From Dorea sp. AM10-31 (GTDB lineage: Bacteria > Bacillota > Clostridia > Lachnospirales > Lachnospiraceae): DNA of 64,000 nucleotides. The notes beneath the pieces were generated by a model, which saw nothing but the letters and a program-made list of their open reading frames with translations, was not told where the DNA came from and did not search any database. A program made the position numbers and the translations under genes. Positions 18,104 to 26,975 of this stretch are shown here, piece after piece; within the stretch, counting starts at the first letter, position 1; each line of letters starts with the position of its first letter. The stretch is from assembly GCF_003435815.1 (NCBI RefSeq), contig NZ_QTUV01000009.1, forward strand, positions 40,448-104,447, written 5' to 3'.

Positions 18104-18149
18104 GTGCATAAGTATTTTGATATTTATGTAGGGGTAATGTCTTTTTTTT
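18093..18149 (+). terminator. RAT-overlapping leader terminator of ptsG
   Basis: AGGCATTA (18093-18100, inside the RAT) pairs with TAATGTCT (18135-18142), enclosing a 9-bp hairpin (18107-18128) and followed by eight Ts. RAT folding and this terminator exclude each other. The remaining leader to 18285 holds an AT-rich stretch and a GC-rich imperfect hairpin near 18200-18220. Confidence 0.7.
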
Positions 18150-18285
18150 GCTGTATATATGATACTTTGTTTTTCTTGCATAAACCTCTCTGAAAAGATG
18201 CCCACTCGCGCGAAGCGGGGAATTCTCCTATATAAATGTTAAAAACGGATACACTATAACAAGAAACTAAAGGAGAAGAAAAACT

Positions 18286-20418
18286 ATGAAAGACAAAATT
18301 TTCGGAGTTTTGCAGAGAGTAGGAAGATCCTTCATGCTTCCGATCGCAATTCTTCCGGTAGCGGGACTGCTGCTCGGGCTTGGTGGATCGTTTACCAATG
18401 AAACAATGTTGAAAACGTATGGACTGATGAAGATTATGGGACCGGGTACGGTGCTGAACTTGATCCTGCAGGTTATGAGTGCAGCTGGAAATATTATTTT
18501 CACGAATCTGCCGGTGATTTTTGCAATGGGTGTTGCAATCGGTATGGCAAAGAAAGAGAAAGAAGTTGCAGCACTTGCATCTGTAATCTCATTTTTTATC
18601 ATGCACGCTTCCATCGGGGCGCTGATTACGGCAAACGGTGGAGCAGACGCGATGTTAGAAGGAGCAGTTGCAGATGTATGTGGAATCACTTCCCTGCAGA
18701 TGGGTGTGTTCGGTGGAATTATCGTAGGGCTTGGAGTTGCGGCGCTGCATAACCGCTTTTATAAGATCGAACTTCCGCAGGTGTTATCATTCTTTGGCGG
18801 AACGAGATTTGTACCGATCATTTCCGGTCTGGTCTATGTAGGAGTCGGAATTTTAATGTTCTTTGTATGGCCGGTGATCCAGTCTGGTATTTACCACATC
18901 GGAGATCTTGTTTTGAAATCCGGATATGCAGGAACATGGGTTTACGGATTTATGGAGCGTCTGCTGATCCCGTTTGGATTGCATCACGTATTCTACCTTC
19001 CATTCTGGCAGACCGGTGTAGGCGGAACATTAGAGGTGGCTGGAAAAACTATCGAAGGTGCGCAGAATATTTTCTTTGCACAGCTTGCAGATCCGTCTGT
19101 AAAACATTTTGCAGTATCTGCAACAAGATTTATGAGTGGAAAATTCCCGCTTATGATCTTTGGATTGCCGGGAGCCGCGCTTGCAATGTATAAGACAGCA
19201 AAACCGGAAAAGAAGAAAGCAGTTGCAGGTTTATTATTATCCGCAGCATTGACTTCTATGTTGACAGGAATTACAGAGCCATTGGAATTTACATTCTTAT
19301 TTGTCGCACCGGTGCTGTATGGAATTCACTGCGTATTCGCAGGACTTGCTTATATGCTGATGCACGTCTTTAAAGTCGGTGTTGGAATGACATTCTCCGG
19401 TGGACTGATCGATATGTTCCTGTTTGGAATTTTACAGGGAAATGAAAAGACAAACTGGATCTGGATCGTGATCGTCGGAGTTGGATATTTTATCGTTTAT
19501 TATTTCTTGTTTAGTTTCCTAATCAAGAAAATGGATTTGAAAACACCGGGACGTGACGATGTGGAAGAAGTAAAGCTTTATACGAGAGCAGATGTCAACG
19601 CAAGAAAAGAAGGTGCAGCAGCAAATCCAGAGGATGCAGTATCAGAAGGAATTCTTGTAGGACTTGGTGGAAAGAAAAATATTTCTGACGTAGACTGCTG
19701 TGCGACAAGACTTCGCTGCACAGTTTATAAACCGGAGCTTGTACAGGATAGCATTTTGAAAGCGACAGGAGCTTCCGGAGTGGTTCATAAAGGAAATGGA
19801 GTGCAGATCATTTACGGACCGAAAGTTACAGTGATCAAGTCAAACTTTGAAGACTATTTAGAAACAGCACCGGACGAAGAAATCGTTCCGCAGGCAGAAG
19901 AAGTTGCTGTAACAAAAGAAGAAAATACAACTGCAGAAAATGAAACAAAAGAAGTAAAAGAGACAATTATCGTGTCCAGTCCGATCACAGGTCTGGCAGC
20001 CGACCTGTCTACTGCACCGGATGAAGGATTTGCCGGACGCATGATGGGAGATGGAGCAGTTGTGACACCGGAAAATGCACAGATTGTTGCGCCGGAGGAC
20101 GGAGAAGTCGTGTTTGTATTTGATACGAAACATGCAATTGGATTTTTAACTGACAGTGGCTTATCTTTATTGCTTCATATCGGAATTGATACAGTAAGCC
20201 TGAACGGTGAAGGCTTCCAGGTATTTGTAGAAAATGGACAGAAAGTGAAAAAGGGCGAAAAACTGATGGAAATTGATATTGATTTTCTGAAAGCACATGC
20301 CCCGTCTCTGTGTTCGCCGGTCCTTTGTACAGAACTGGAAGACAGTGATAAAGTAAGACTTCTGGCAGAAGGCGAGATCAAAGCAGGAGAACCATTATTT
20401 GCAATAGACAGATATTAA
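18286..20418 (+). CDS. ptsG: PTS glucose-family transporter EIICBA
   Basis: 710-residue fused transporter that imports and phosphorylates a hexose, probably glucose. EIIC membrane domain about 1-415 (starts MKDKIFGVLQRVGRSFMLPI; ITEPLEF substrate motif). EIIB about 450-535 with catalytic Cys472 in DCCATRLRC. EIIA about 565-705 with phospho-His631 in LLLHIGIDTVSLNGEGF. GlcNAc and maltose EIIs share this fold, so specificity is inferred. The cluster ptsG-ptsH-ptsI-licT supplies every general PTS component. Transcription is predicted to depend on antitermination at the RAT in its 5' leader. Confidence 0.93.
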   Translation: MKDKIFGVLQRVGRSFMLPIAILPVAGLLLGLGGSFTNETMLKTYGLMKIMGPGTVLNLILQVMSAAGNIIFTNLPVIFAMGVAIGMAKKEKEVAALASVISFFIMHASIGALITANGGADAMLEGAVADVCGITSLQMGVFGGIIVGLGVAALHNRFYKIELPQVLSFFGGTRFVPIISGLVYVGVGILMFFVWPVIQSGIYHIGDLVLKSGYAGTWVYGFMERLLIPFGLHHVFYLPFWQTGVGGTLEVAGKTIEGAQNIFFAQLADPSVKHFAVSATRFMSGKFPLMIFGLPGAALAMYKTAKPEKKKAVAGLLLSAALTSMLTGITEPLEFTFLFVAPVLYGIHCVFAGLAYMLMHVFKVGVGMTFSGGLIDMFLFGILQGNEKTNWIWIVIVGVGYFIVYYFLFSFLIKKMDLKTPGRDDVEEVKLYTRADVNARKEGAAANPEDAVSEGILVGLGGKKNISDVDCCATRLRCTVYKPELVQDSILKATGASGVVHKGNGVQIIYGPKVTVIKSNFEDYLETAPDEEIVPQAEEVAVTKEENTTAENETKEVKETIIVSSPITGLAADLSTAPDEGFAGRMMGDGAVVTPENAQIVAPEDGEVVFVFDTKHAIGFLTDSGLSLLLHIGIDTVSLNGEGFQVFVENGQKVKKGEKLMEIDIDFLKAHAPSLCSPVLCTELEDSDKVRLLAEGEIKAGEPLFAIDRY

Positions 20419-20477
20419 GAAACCCGTTGGAGGATCCAACATTATATAAAGAAAAATGAAAAAAGGAGATTAAACAA

Positions 20478-20735
20478 ATGAAAGAATTTATGTACACAGT
20501 AAAAGACGAACAGGGAATCCATGCAAGACCGGCAGGAATGCTTGCGAAAGAGGCAAAAAAATACGAAAGTAAGATTACGATTTACAAAGATGAAAAATCT
20601 GCAGAAGTTACAAGATTGATGGCTTTAATGGCACTGGGAATCAAATGCGGACAGGAAGTACGTGTGACAGCAGAAGGACCGGATGAAGAAGCGGCAGCAG
20701 ATGGAATCAAAGCATTTTTGGAGGCAAATCTGTAA
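20478..20735 (+). CDS. ptsH: Phosphocarrier protein HPr, lacking Ser46
   Basis: 85 residues. It carries the phosphoryl group from EI to PTS permeases on His15 (GIHARPAG). In low-G+C Gram-positives HPr is also phosphorylated on Ser46 by HprK, which activates CcpA-dependent catabolite repression. Here the aligned position 46 is Arg (segment EVTRLMALMALG), so that switch is missing from this protein; the adjacent Thr45 is the only nearby hydroxyl. Strong AAAGGAG ribosome site. It lies between ptsG and ptsI, so this is a catalytic HPr rather than a Crh-type regulator. Confidence 0.95.
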   Translation: MKEFMYTVKDEQGIHARPAGMLAKEAKKYESKITIYKDEKSAEVTRLMALMALGIKCGQEVRVTAEGPDEEAAADGIKAFLEANL

Positions 20736-20783
20736 AAGTTTGCAGAATGCAAAAGAGTGGAAAATATCGTTGAGGTAAAAACT

Positions 20784-22421
20784 ATGGCACAGGAATATAA
20801 AGGAAAACCGGTATTCAAGGGCATTGCCCTTGGACCGGTTACAGTCCTTAAAAAACAGGATGTACAGGTAAAAAGAGAAAAAGCAGGGGATCCGGAATCG
20901 GAGATTAAAAAAGTAGAAGAAGCAGTTGAGACATCGAAAGAACAGCTTCAGCATTTATATGAAAAAGCATTAAGTGAGGTTGGTGAAGCGAGTGCGGCAA
21001 TTTTTGAAGTGCATCAGATGATGCTGGAAGATGAAGATTATCAGGATGCCATCCGCAATATGATCCGTACAGAAAGAGTCAGTGCTTCTTATGCCGTCGC
21101 AGTGACAGGTGATAATTTTGCAGAGATGTTTGCGGCAATGGATGATGATTACATGCAAGCAAGAGCTGCGGATGTCAAAGATATTTCTAATCGTCTGGTT
21201 GAGAATTTAAATGGAAACAGCATAGGAATGGAAGCAGGAGAGGAAGCATCTATTATTGTTGCAGATGATCTTACGCCGAGTGAGACCGTGCAGTTGGATA
21301 AGGAGAAAATTCTTGGATTTGTAACTGTACATGGCTCTTCCAATTCCCATACGGCAATTCTTGCGAGAATGATGAATATTCCGGCAATGATCGGAACAGA
21401 AATGGATCTGGATAAACTGGAAAATGGAATGACCGCTGTCCTGGATGCGTTTGCAGGAACATTTATCACAGAGCCGACAGAAGAACAGTGTGCGGCTGCA
21501 AAGGAAAAGATGCAGGAGGAAGAGGAAAAAGAAGCACTTCTGCAAAAATACAAAGGAAAAGAAACCTGTACGAAAAATGGAAAAAAAGTACATCTGTATG
21601 CAAATATCGGAAACGTGGGCGATATTCCTTCCGTACTGGAAAATGATGCAGAAGGTGTGGGCCTGTTCCGGAGTGAGTTTTTGTATCTGGGAAGAGAAGA
21701 TTTTCCGACGGAGGAAGAGCAGTTTCGTGCATACCGTCAGGTATTACAGACAATGGCGGGAAAGAAAGTGATTATCCGTACACTGGACATTGGAGCAGAT
21801 AAACAGGTGGATTATTTTGGACTGGGTGAAGAAGAAAACCCGGCAATGGGATATCGTGCCATCCGTATCTGCCTGAAACAGCCGGAAATCTTCAAAACAC
21901 AGCTTCGTGCACTTCTTCGCGCAGCGGTATATGGGAACTTGTCTGTGATGTATCCAATGATTACATCGGAAGAGGAAGTTGCCAAAATCCAGAAAATTGT
22001 AAAAGAAGTAGAAAACGAATTGACAAAAAAGGGAGTTCCATATCAGATTCCGGAACAGGGAATTATGATTGAAACACCGGCAGCAGTGATGGTCAGCGAC
22101 GAACTGGCGCAGATGGTTGATTTCTTCAGTATCGGAACGAATGATCTGACGCAGTATACGATGGCAATCGACCGTCAGAATGCAAAGCTGGATGATTTTT
22201 ATAATGCCCATCACAAGGCAATTATCCGTATGATCCGAATGGTGACAGAAAATGCGCACAAACATGGAAAATGGGTTGGAATCTGCGGTGAGCTTGGCGC
22301 AGATCTGGAATTGACGGATACTTTTATGGAAATTGGCGTGGATGAACTTTCCGTAGCACCGTCTATGGTGTTAAAACTTCGAAAACAGATTTGTGAATAT
22401 GAAGGATATATGTTAGACTAG
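20784..22421 (+). CDS. ptsI: PTS enzyme I (PEP-protein phosphotransferase)
   Basis: Transfers phosphate from PEP to HPr. 545 residues from an ATG at 20784, chosen for the TGAGGT 8 bases upstream; an in-frame GTG at 20757 lacks one. The N-terminal HPr-binding/phospho-His domain has His189 in GSSNSHTAILARMM. The C-terminal PEP-binding TIM barrel has GVGLFRSEFLY, GIMIETPAAV, FFSIGTNDLTQY and the catalytic Cys in GICGELGAD. Full length. It is the third gene of the PTS cluster. Confidence 0.95.
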   Translation: MAQEYKGKPVFKGIALGPVTVLKKQDVQVKREKAGDPESEIKKVEEAVETSKEQLQHLYEKALSEVGEASAAIFEVHQMMLEDEDYQDAIRNMIRTERVSASYAVAVTGDNFAEMFAAMDDDYMQARAADVKDISNRLVENLNGNSIGMEAGEEASIIVADDLTPSETVQLDKEKILGFVTVHGSSNSHTAILARMMNIPAMIGTEMDLDKLENGMTAVLDAFAGTFITEPTEEQCAAAKEKMQEEEEKEALLQKYKGKETCTKNGKKVHLYANIGNVGDIPSVLENDAEGVGLFRSEFLYLGREDFPTEEEQFRAYRQVLQTMAGKKVIIRTLDIGADKQVDYFGLGEEENPAMGYRAIRICLKQPEIFKTQLRALLRAAVYGNLSVMYPMITSEEEVAKIQKIVKEVENELTKKGVPYQIPEQGIMIETPAAVMVSDELAQMVDFFSIGTNDLTQYTMAIDRQNAKLDDFYNAHHKAIIRMIRMVTENAHKHGKWVGICGELGADLELTDTFMEIGVDELSVAPSMVLKLRKQICEYEGYMLD

Positions 22422-22467
22422 GAATAGTGAAGGAAATCTGTCAAAGGCAGATAAAGGTGGGGAAAAC

Positions 22468-23301
22468 ATGTATCGTATTAGCAAAGTGTTAAATCACAAT
22501 GGTGTGATCGTAATTGACCTGAATGATCAGAAAGAATATGTTCTACTCGGGAAGGGAGCAGGATTTGGAAGAAAAATCGGTGAACGGATGGAGAAACCGG
22601 AAACCTGCACCGTTTATTCCCTGCAGGAAACATCTTCTAAAGGTGACGCGGCAGATTTGATCAAAAGTGTAGCACCGGAGTATTTTCAGATGGCGAATCA
22701 GATCCTGAATGCAGCGGAGGAACAATTTGGAAAAGTAGACAGAAGTATTTTATTCCCGATGGCAGATCATATTGCATTTGCTGTAGAGCGAATTAAACGC
22801 GGTGAGCAGATATCGAATCCATTGACGGAAGATATACAGGCTTTATTTTACAGTGAATTTAAGATTGCCTGCATGCTGAAAGAGATGCTGAAAAAGGAAA
22901 AAAATATAGAGATCGATGATGATGAAGTCGGTTATGTGGCGCTTCATATTCATTTTGCGTTGGAAGAGGAGTCGGTTTCTGTTTCGATGCAAATGGCGAG
23001 AGCTGTGCGAGAGTGTGTATCCCTGATTGAAGAAAAGAAAGGTATCCATATTAATATTATTTCACTGAGTTATAACCGTCTTATGAATCATGTCAAATAT
23101 ATGGTGGCAAGAGCGCTTAACGGAGAATCTTTGAAAATTAACATGAATGATTATGTAGAGTATAAGTTTCCAGAATCCTATGCACTGGCGAAGACTGTCT
23201 GTGAGCATATGAGCAAGGCACTCCGGGTAACTCTGGAAGATATGGAGATCGGTTATCTTGCCATGCACATTGAGCGTGTGAGCATGGGTGAGGAATCATA
23301 A
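22468..23301 (+). CDS. licT: BglG/LicT-family transcription antiterminator
   Basis: 277 residues. An N-terminal RNA-binding CAT domain (about 1-60; MYRISKVLNHNGVIVIDLN) is followed by two PTS-regulation domains. The four regulatory histidines are all present: His101 and His160 in PRD1, His208 and His267 in PRD2, nearly the numbering of B. subtilis LicT. It binds the RAT in target leaders and prevents termination when PTS phosphorylation allows. The matching RAT precedes ptsG in this cluster, so its role here is more GlcT-like than beta-glucoside-specific. Confidence 0.92.
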   Translation: MYRISKVLNHNGVIVIDLNDQKEYVLLGKGAGFGRKIGERMEKPETCTVYSLQETSSKGDAADLIKSVAPEYFQMANQILNAAEEQFGKVDRSILFPMADHIAFAVERIKRGEQISNPLTEDIQALFYSEFKIACMLKEMLKKEKNIEIDDDEVGYVALHIHFALEEESVSVSMQMARAVRECVSLIEEKKGIHINIISLSYNRLMNHVKYMVARALNGESLKINMNDYVEYKFPESYALAKTVCEHMSKALRVTLEDMEIGYLAMHIERVSMGEES

Positions 23302-23313
23302 TATAGGAATAAT

Positions 23314-23364
23314 AAAAAGCAGAAGGCAGCCTGTCCGGTGGGCAGGAAGTCCTTCTGCTTTTTG
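23314..23364 (+). terminator. Terminator after the pts cluster
   Basis: A 13-bp stem AAAAAGCAGAAGG (23314-23326) with CCTTCTGCTTTTT (23351-23363) and an inner CCTG/CAGG helix; A-rich 5' and T-rich 3' arms. Confidence 0.85.
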
Positions 23365-23489
23365 TTATCTCGTCTCTGTTGCCATAGCAGCCGGAGAAAA
23401 GTGTCGGTGGCAGGAACTGTGGTGTGCTTGACAAACACAGGCAGGGATAGTAAGATTCATATGGATTAACAGAATGAAAATGGTCGTCT

Positions 23490-23692
23490 GTACAGATGCA
23501 GGAAAATACAGAAGCCCGAACAGATTTTGCAGTGGCTTATTATATTTTTCAAGGAACATGCGGTGAGATTCCGCCACAGACTTTATCCCTACTGTAATCA
23601 GGACGAAAGCGTCAGATCCATTGAGAACGAGAGGTTCTTGAGAAGGGACGTGAGTAGGTTGGAACTGCGAGACAGGATACAGGTATCTGGAG
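23490..23692 (+). promoter_or_regulatory. Cobalamin riboswitch 1
   Basis: The conserved core is present in order: AAGGAACATGCGGTGAGATT, CCGCCACAGAC, CCCTACTGTAATC, and a 3' B12-box-like GAGACAGGATACAGG. CAGATGC (23493-23499) can pair with GTATCTG (23683-23689) to close P1, giving an aptamer of about 200 nt, a normal size. It lies upstream of the DUF4430/ECF gene run, so B12 is predicted to repress those genes. A possible weak terminator follows at 23705-23740. Confidence 0.87.
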
Positions 23693-23704
23693 ATCATAAA
23701 AGAG

Positions 23705-23740
23705 AAGTCCGGAGGCATGAAGACGGAGGCTTATTTTTTA
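23705..23740 (+). terminator. Possible expression-platform terminator of cobalamin riboswitch 1
   Basis: AAG-TCCG (23705-23711) can pair with CGGA-CTT (around 23724-23732) with a 2-nt bulge, followed by TTATTTTTTA. The stem is short, so the platform might act by another fold. 23741-23852 holds a TATAAT-like box (23749) and an unexplained 11-codon TTG frame (23821) ending on the next gene's start. Confidence 0.4.
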
Positions 23741-23852
23741 TACTTATTTATAATAGTTTATAACAGGTTAGAAGGTCTGATTCTGAATGAGTTTGTTTGT
23801 AAGCAGAGGAGGCAGAAATATTGGGGATAAAAAGTAAGAACAAGGTGGAAAA

Positions 23853-24404
23853 ATGATAAAAATAAAACAGAAATTGTGGAAAATCACAGCGATATTGAGC
23901 GTTTGTCTGCTGCTGGTAGGATGTGCACAGGAGACACCGGACAGAGCCGGATCTTCAAAGACCAGTGAAGAAAAGATGGACGTATCTGTGGAAATCCGTT
24001 GTGATACGGCGATTAAAAAGGGTCTGACAAAACAGAAAAAGTGGAAAGGTGTGCTGCCGAAAGATGGCTGCATGCTGAAAAAGGAAAAAATGCAGGTGAA
24101 GAAGGGCAGTTCCGTATTTGATCTGCTCTGCGAAGTGCAGGATGCCAAAGGAATACAGATGGAATATTCCGGCGGCAAAAAGACAGCCTATATTCAGGGA
24201 ATCGGCAACCTGTATGAACAGGACGGTGGACGTTGGAGCGGTTGGATGTACAGTGTGAACGGCAAATATGCAAAAGTAAGCTGTGGTGAATATACATTAA
24301 AAGATGGCGATGAAGTGCAATGGAATTACAGTTGTGATCTTGGTGCTGATCTGAAAGGAACCGATAAAGAGAAAGCAAAAGAGTGGAAGGAAAAGAATGA
24401 GTAG
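23853..24404 (+). CDS. DUF4430 lipoprotein, probable surface cobalamin-binding component
   Basis: 183 residues. A signal peptide ends in lipobox LLVGC (Cys24), so it is membrane-anchored outside the cell. A short linker leads to a DUF4430 domain (about 80-165) with the family signature GRWSGWMYSVNGKY and LKDGDEVQWNYSCDLG. DUF4430 corresponds to the C-terminal beta domain of animal transcobalamin and intrinsic factor (established family relation). Binding of B12 here is inferred from that and from the cobalamin riboswitch upstream. Its stop overlaps the start of the ECF T gene by 8 bases, implying tight coupling to the transporter. Confidence 0.85.
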   Translation: MIKIKQKLWKITAILSVCLLLVGCAQETPDRAGSSKTSEEKMDVSVEIRCDTAIKKGLTKQKKWKGVLPKDGCMLKKEKMQVKKGSSVFDLLCEVQDAKGIQMEYSGGKKTAYIQGIGNLYEQDGGRWSGWMYSVNGKYAKVSCGEYTLKDGDEVQWNYSCDLGADLKGTDKEKAKEWKEKNE

Positions 24405-25287
24405 TTTTGAAGAATTACACCCGGCATGTTTATTTTCATATTTCGTGGCAGTGATGATACTGTTTTTTCTCTGCCATCATCCGCTGGCAATGGTGCTGGC
24501 GTGTGCATGTGCACTGTTTTTTCTATATAATATAGAAGGAAGACGTGCATTTTCGTGGTGTAAATGGATGCTTCCAGTCGTGCTTTTTATAGCGGTTGTC
24601 AATCCGCTTCTGAATCACAGAGGTGTGACACGGTTATTCAAACTTGGAAATCAATGGATCACACTGGAAGCGTTTGGGTATGGTTTGACATCGGGCTTGT
24701 CGATGGCGGCGATTATTTTATGGTTTGCCTGTTATCAGAAAGTGATGACAAATGATAAATTTCTTTATCTTTTTGGGAAAATTGCTCCATCCAGCGCACT
24801 CCTTATTACAATGGCATGGAATTATATCCCGGATCTGACTAAAAAAATGAAAAAGATCCGTGACAGTCAGAAGATGTTAAAAGGAACGGAAGAAGAGCGT
24901 GGGTGGAAACAGATACTTTCACGGACAAAGGACGCACTGCAGACAGTTACGGTACTGCTTGGGTGGAGCCTGGAAAATGTAGTGGAGCAGGCGGATTCTA
25001 TGAAAGCAAGAGGTTACGGACTGCGAAAAAGAACAACATTTCATCTGTTCCGGTTTGAACAAAAAGATATTTTCTTTTCAGGCATAGTGGGTGTAATCGT
25101 GATTTTTTGTTTCGTACTTCGGGGCATGGGATGTATGACGATGGAATTTTACCCGCAGATACAAAGTGGAGGAAGCAAAAAAGCAAATATTTTGTTTCTT
25201 GTTTTATTTTTGATACTTCTCGGAATCCCGGGACTGATACAATGGAAGGAAGAAAAAGCATGGAACTCTTACGATTTGAAGGGGTAG
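24397..25287 (+). CDS. ECF transporter T component (CbiQ/EcfT family)
   Basis: 296-residue integral membrane protein with about five to six helices. The cytoplasmic coupling motif ADSMKARGYGLRKR carries the Ala-Arg-Gly signature that contacts the ATPases. It joins the S component to the ATPase dimer in an energy-coupling-factor importer. It overlaps the preceding lipoprotein gene and the following ATPase gene (28 bases), so T and A are made together. A dedicated T within a substrate-specific operon points to a group I-like ECF arrangement. Confidence 0.9.
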   Translation: MSSFEELHPACLFSYFVAVMILFFLCHHPLAMVLACACALFFLYNIEGRRAFSWCKWMLPVVLFIAVVNPLLNHRGVTRLFKLGNQWITLEAFGYGLTSGLSMAAIILWFACYQKVMTNDKFLYLFGKIAPSSALLITMAWNYIPDLTKKMKKIRDSQKMLKGTEEERGWKQILSRTKDALQTVTVLLGWSLENVVEQADSMKARGYGLRKRTTFHLFRFEQKDIFFSGIVGVIVIFCFVLRGMGCMTMEFYPQIQSGGSKKANILFLVLFLILLGIPGLIQWKEEKAWNSYDLKG

Positions 25288-26918
25288 GTTTTACTTATCC
25301 GGAAGCGGAACAAAAAGCGTTAGATGAACTTACCTTTTCGATGGGAGAAGGAGAGTTTCTTGTTGTGTGCGGGGCATCTGGGTGTGGAAAGACAACACTT
25401 CTGCGGATGGCGAAGCCACAGATGCAGCCGGCAGGAAAATTTGCAGGAAATATTTATTATAAGAATAAGCCATTGCAGGAGTTTGACGAACAGATCAGTG
25501 CATTTCGCATTGGGTATGTGCAGCAGAATCCGGACAATCAGATCGTGACGGATACGGTGTGGCATGAATTGGCATTTGGACTGGAAAATGCGGCATTGCC
25601 GGTACAGACGATCCGCCGGCGTGTGAGTGAGATGGCGAGCTTTTTCGGCATGGAGACATTGTTTCACAGAAAGACAGGCGAATTGTCCGGTGGACAGAAG
25701 CAGATGTTAAATCTTGCCTCTGTGATGGTGATGAATCCGGAACTTCTGCTCCTGGACGAGCCGACCAGTATGCTGGATCCTCTGGCGGCATCTAATTTAT
25801 TGCAGATGGTTCACAAGATCAATCGGGAGCTGGGTGTTGCGGTACTTTTGTGCGAACACCGGCTGGAAGAAGTATTTCTGATGGCAGACCGTGTCCTTCT
25901 GATGGAAAATGGAAAGAAAAAAGCACTGAAAACACCGCAGAAGCTGGCAGAGATGCTGAGCTTTTCAATGGAAGAGGAGAACGATGAGCATACATCAAGA
26001 ATCTATGAAGGACTTCCGGCAGCAGTACGGATATTTAAGGAATTAAAGAAAAGAGGAATCTATGACAGTGGGAAGCCGTTGCCACTTACAATCCGGGATG
26101 GCAGACTTGCTCTGACGGAGGTGCTGACTGACAGATGTAATAGACAGTCTGATATGAAATATAACGGAACAAGAAAAGCAGATAAAAAAGATTCACACAT
26201 CGTCCTGCGTGCGAAGGAAGTCTGGTTCCGGTATGAGAGAAGCGGAGTGGACATTTTAAGGAGTCTGGATCTGTCTTTATATAAAGGAGAAATGTTTGCT
26301 CTTCTTGGCGGGAACGGAGCCGGGAAAAGCACATTATTAAAAATACTGACCGGAATTATAAAAGAGCGGCGAGGCAGAGTAATCCGGGAAAAGGGAGAAC
26401 GTATTGCCATGCTCCCGCAAAGTCCGCAAGTACTTTTCCAGTATGATACTGTATGGGAAGAACTTCTGGAAAGTGCCGGACAGGATGTAGAACGTGCGAA
26501 AGAAATGGCAGAATTTCTGGAGCTTTCAGATAAGATTTCCATGCATCCATATGACTTAAGCGGAGGTGAGATGCAGAGGGCGGCACTTGGAAAGTTACTG
26601 CTTCTGGATGCGAAGATACTGCTTCTGGATGAGCCAACAAAAGGTCTGGATGCATATCTTAAGAAGAAACTTGCAGGCTTACTGAAGAAACTGACACGGG
26701 GTGGCATTGCGATTCTCCTTGTAACACACGATCTGGAATTTGCGGCAGCTTATGCCGATCGATGCGGTTTATTGTTTGACGGTCAGGTGATCTCCGAAGG
26801 AGAGCCGCACGCATTTTTTGCGGGAAACCGTTTCTACACAACAGCGGCAAACCAGATTGCCGGGAATGAAATTCCGGAGGCGATTACGTGCGAGGAAGTT
26901 GTAAGGGCAGTCTTGTAA
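25260..26918 (+). CDS. ECF transporter double ATPase (fused EcfA-type domains)
   Basis: 552 residues from the ATG at 25260 (GGAAGGAAG upstream; an ATG six codons earlier is also possible). It contains two complete ABC domains in tandem. Domain 1 has Walker A GASGCGKTT, signature LSGGQKQML and Walker B LLLLDEPTSMLD. Domain 2 has GGNGAGKST, LSGGEMQRA and ILLLDEPTKGLD. It powers ECF uptake; fusion of the usual two EcfA genes ensures a fixed heterodimer. Start lies within the T gene. Both nucleotide sites look active. Confidence 0.92.
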   Translation: MELLRFEGVGFTYPEAEQKALDELTFSMGEGEFLVVCGASGCGKTTLLRMAKPQMQPAGKFAGNIYYKNKPLQEFDEQISAFRIGYVQQNPDNQIVTDTVWHELAFGLENAALPVQTIRRRVSEMASFFGMETLFHRKTGELSGGQKQMLNLASVMVMNPELLLLDEPTSMLDPLAASNLLQMVHKINRELGVAVLLCEHRLEEVFLMADRVLLMENGKKKALKTPQKLAEMLSFSMEEENDEHTSRIYEGLPAAVRIFKELKKRGIYDSGKPLPLTIRDGRLALTEVLTDRCNRQSDMKYNGTRKADKKDSHIVLRAKEVWFRYERSGVDILRSLDLSLYKGEMFALLGGNGAGKSTLLKILTGIIKERRGRVIREKGERIAMLPQSPQVLFQYDTVWEELLESAGQDVERAKEMAEFLELSDKISMHPYDLSGGEMQRAALGKLLLLDAKILLLDEPTKGLDAYLKKKLAGLLKKLTRGGIAILLVTHDLEFAAAYADRCGLLFDGQVISEGEPHAFFAGNRFYTTAANQIAGNEIPEAITCEEVVRAVL

Positions 26919-26975
26919 TTACCAGTAAAGAAATAAAAGCAAAGGGAACATAAATCATGGAAAGGAGGGACCAGT

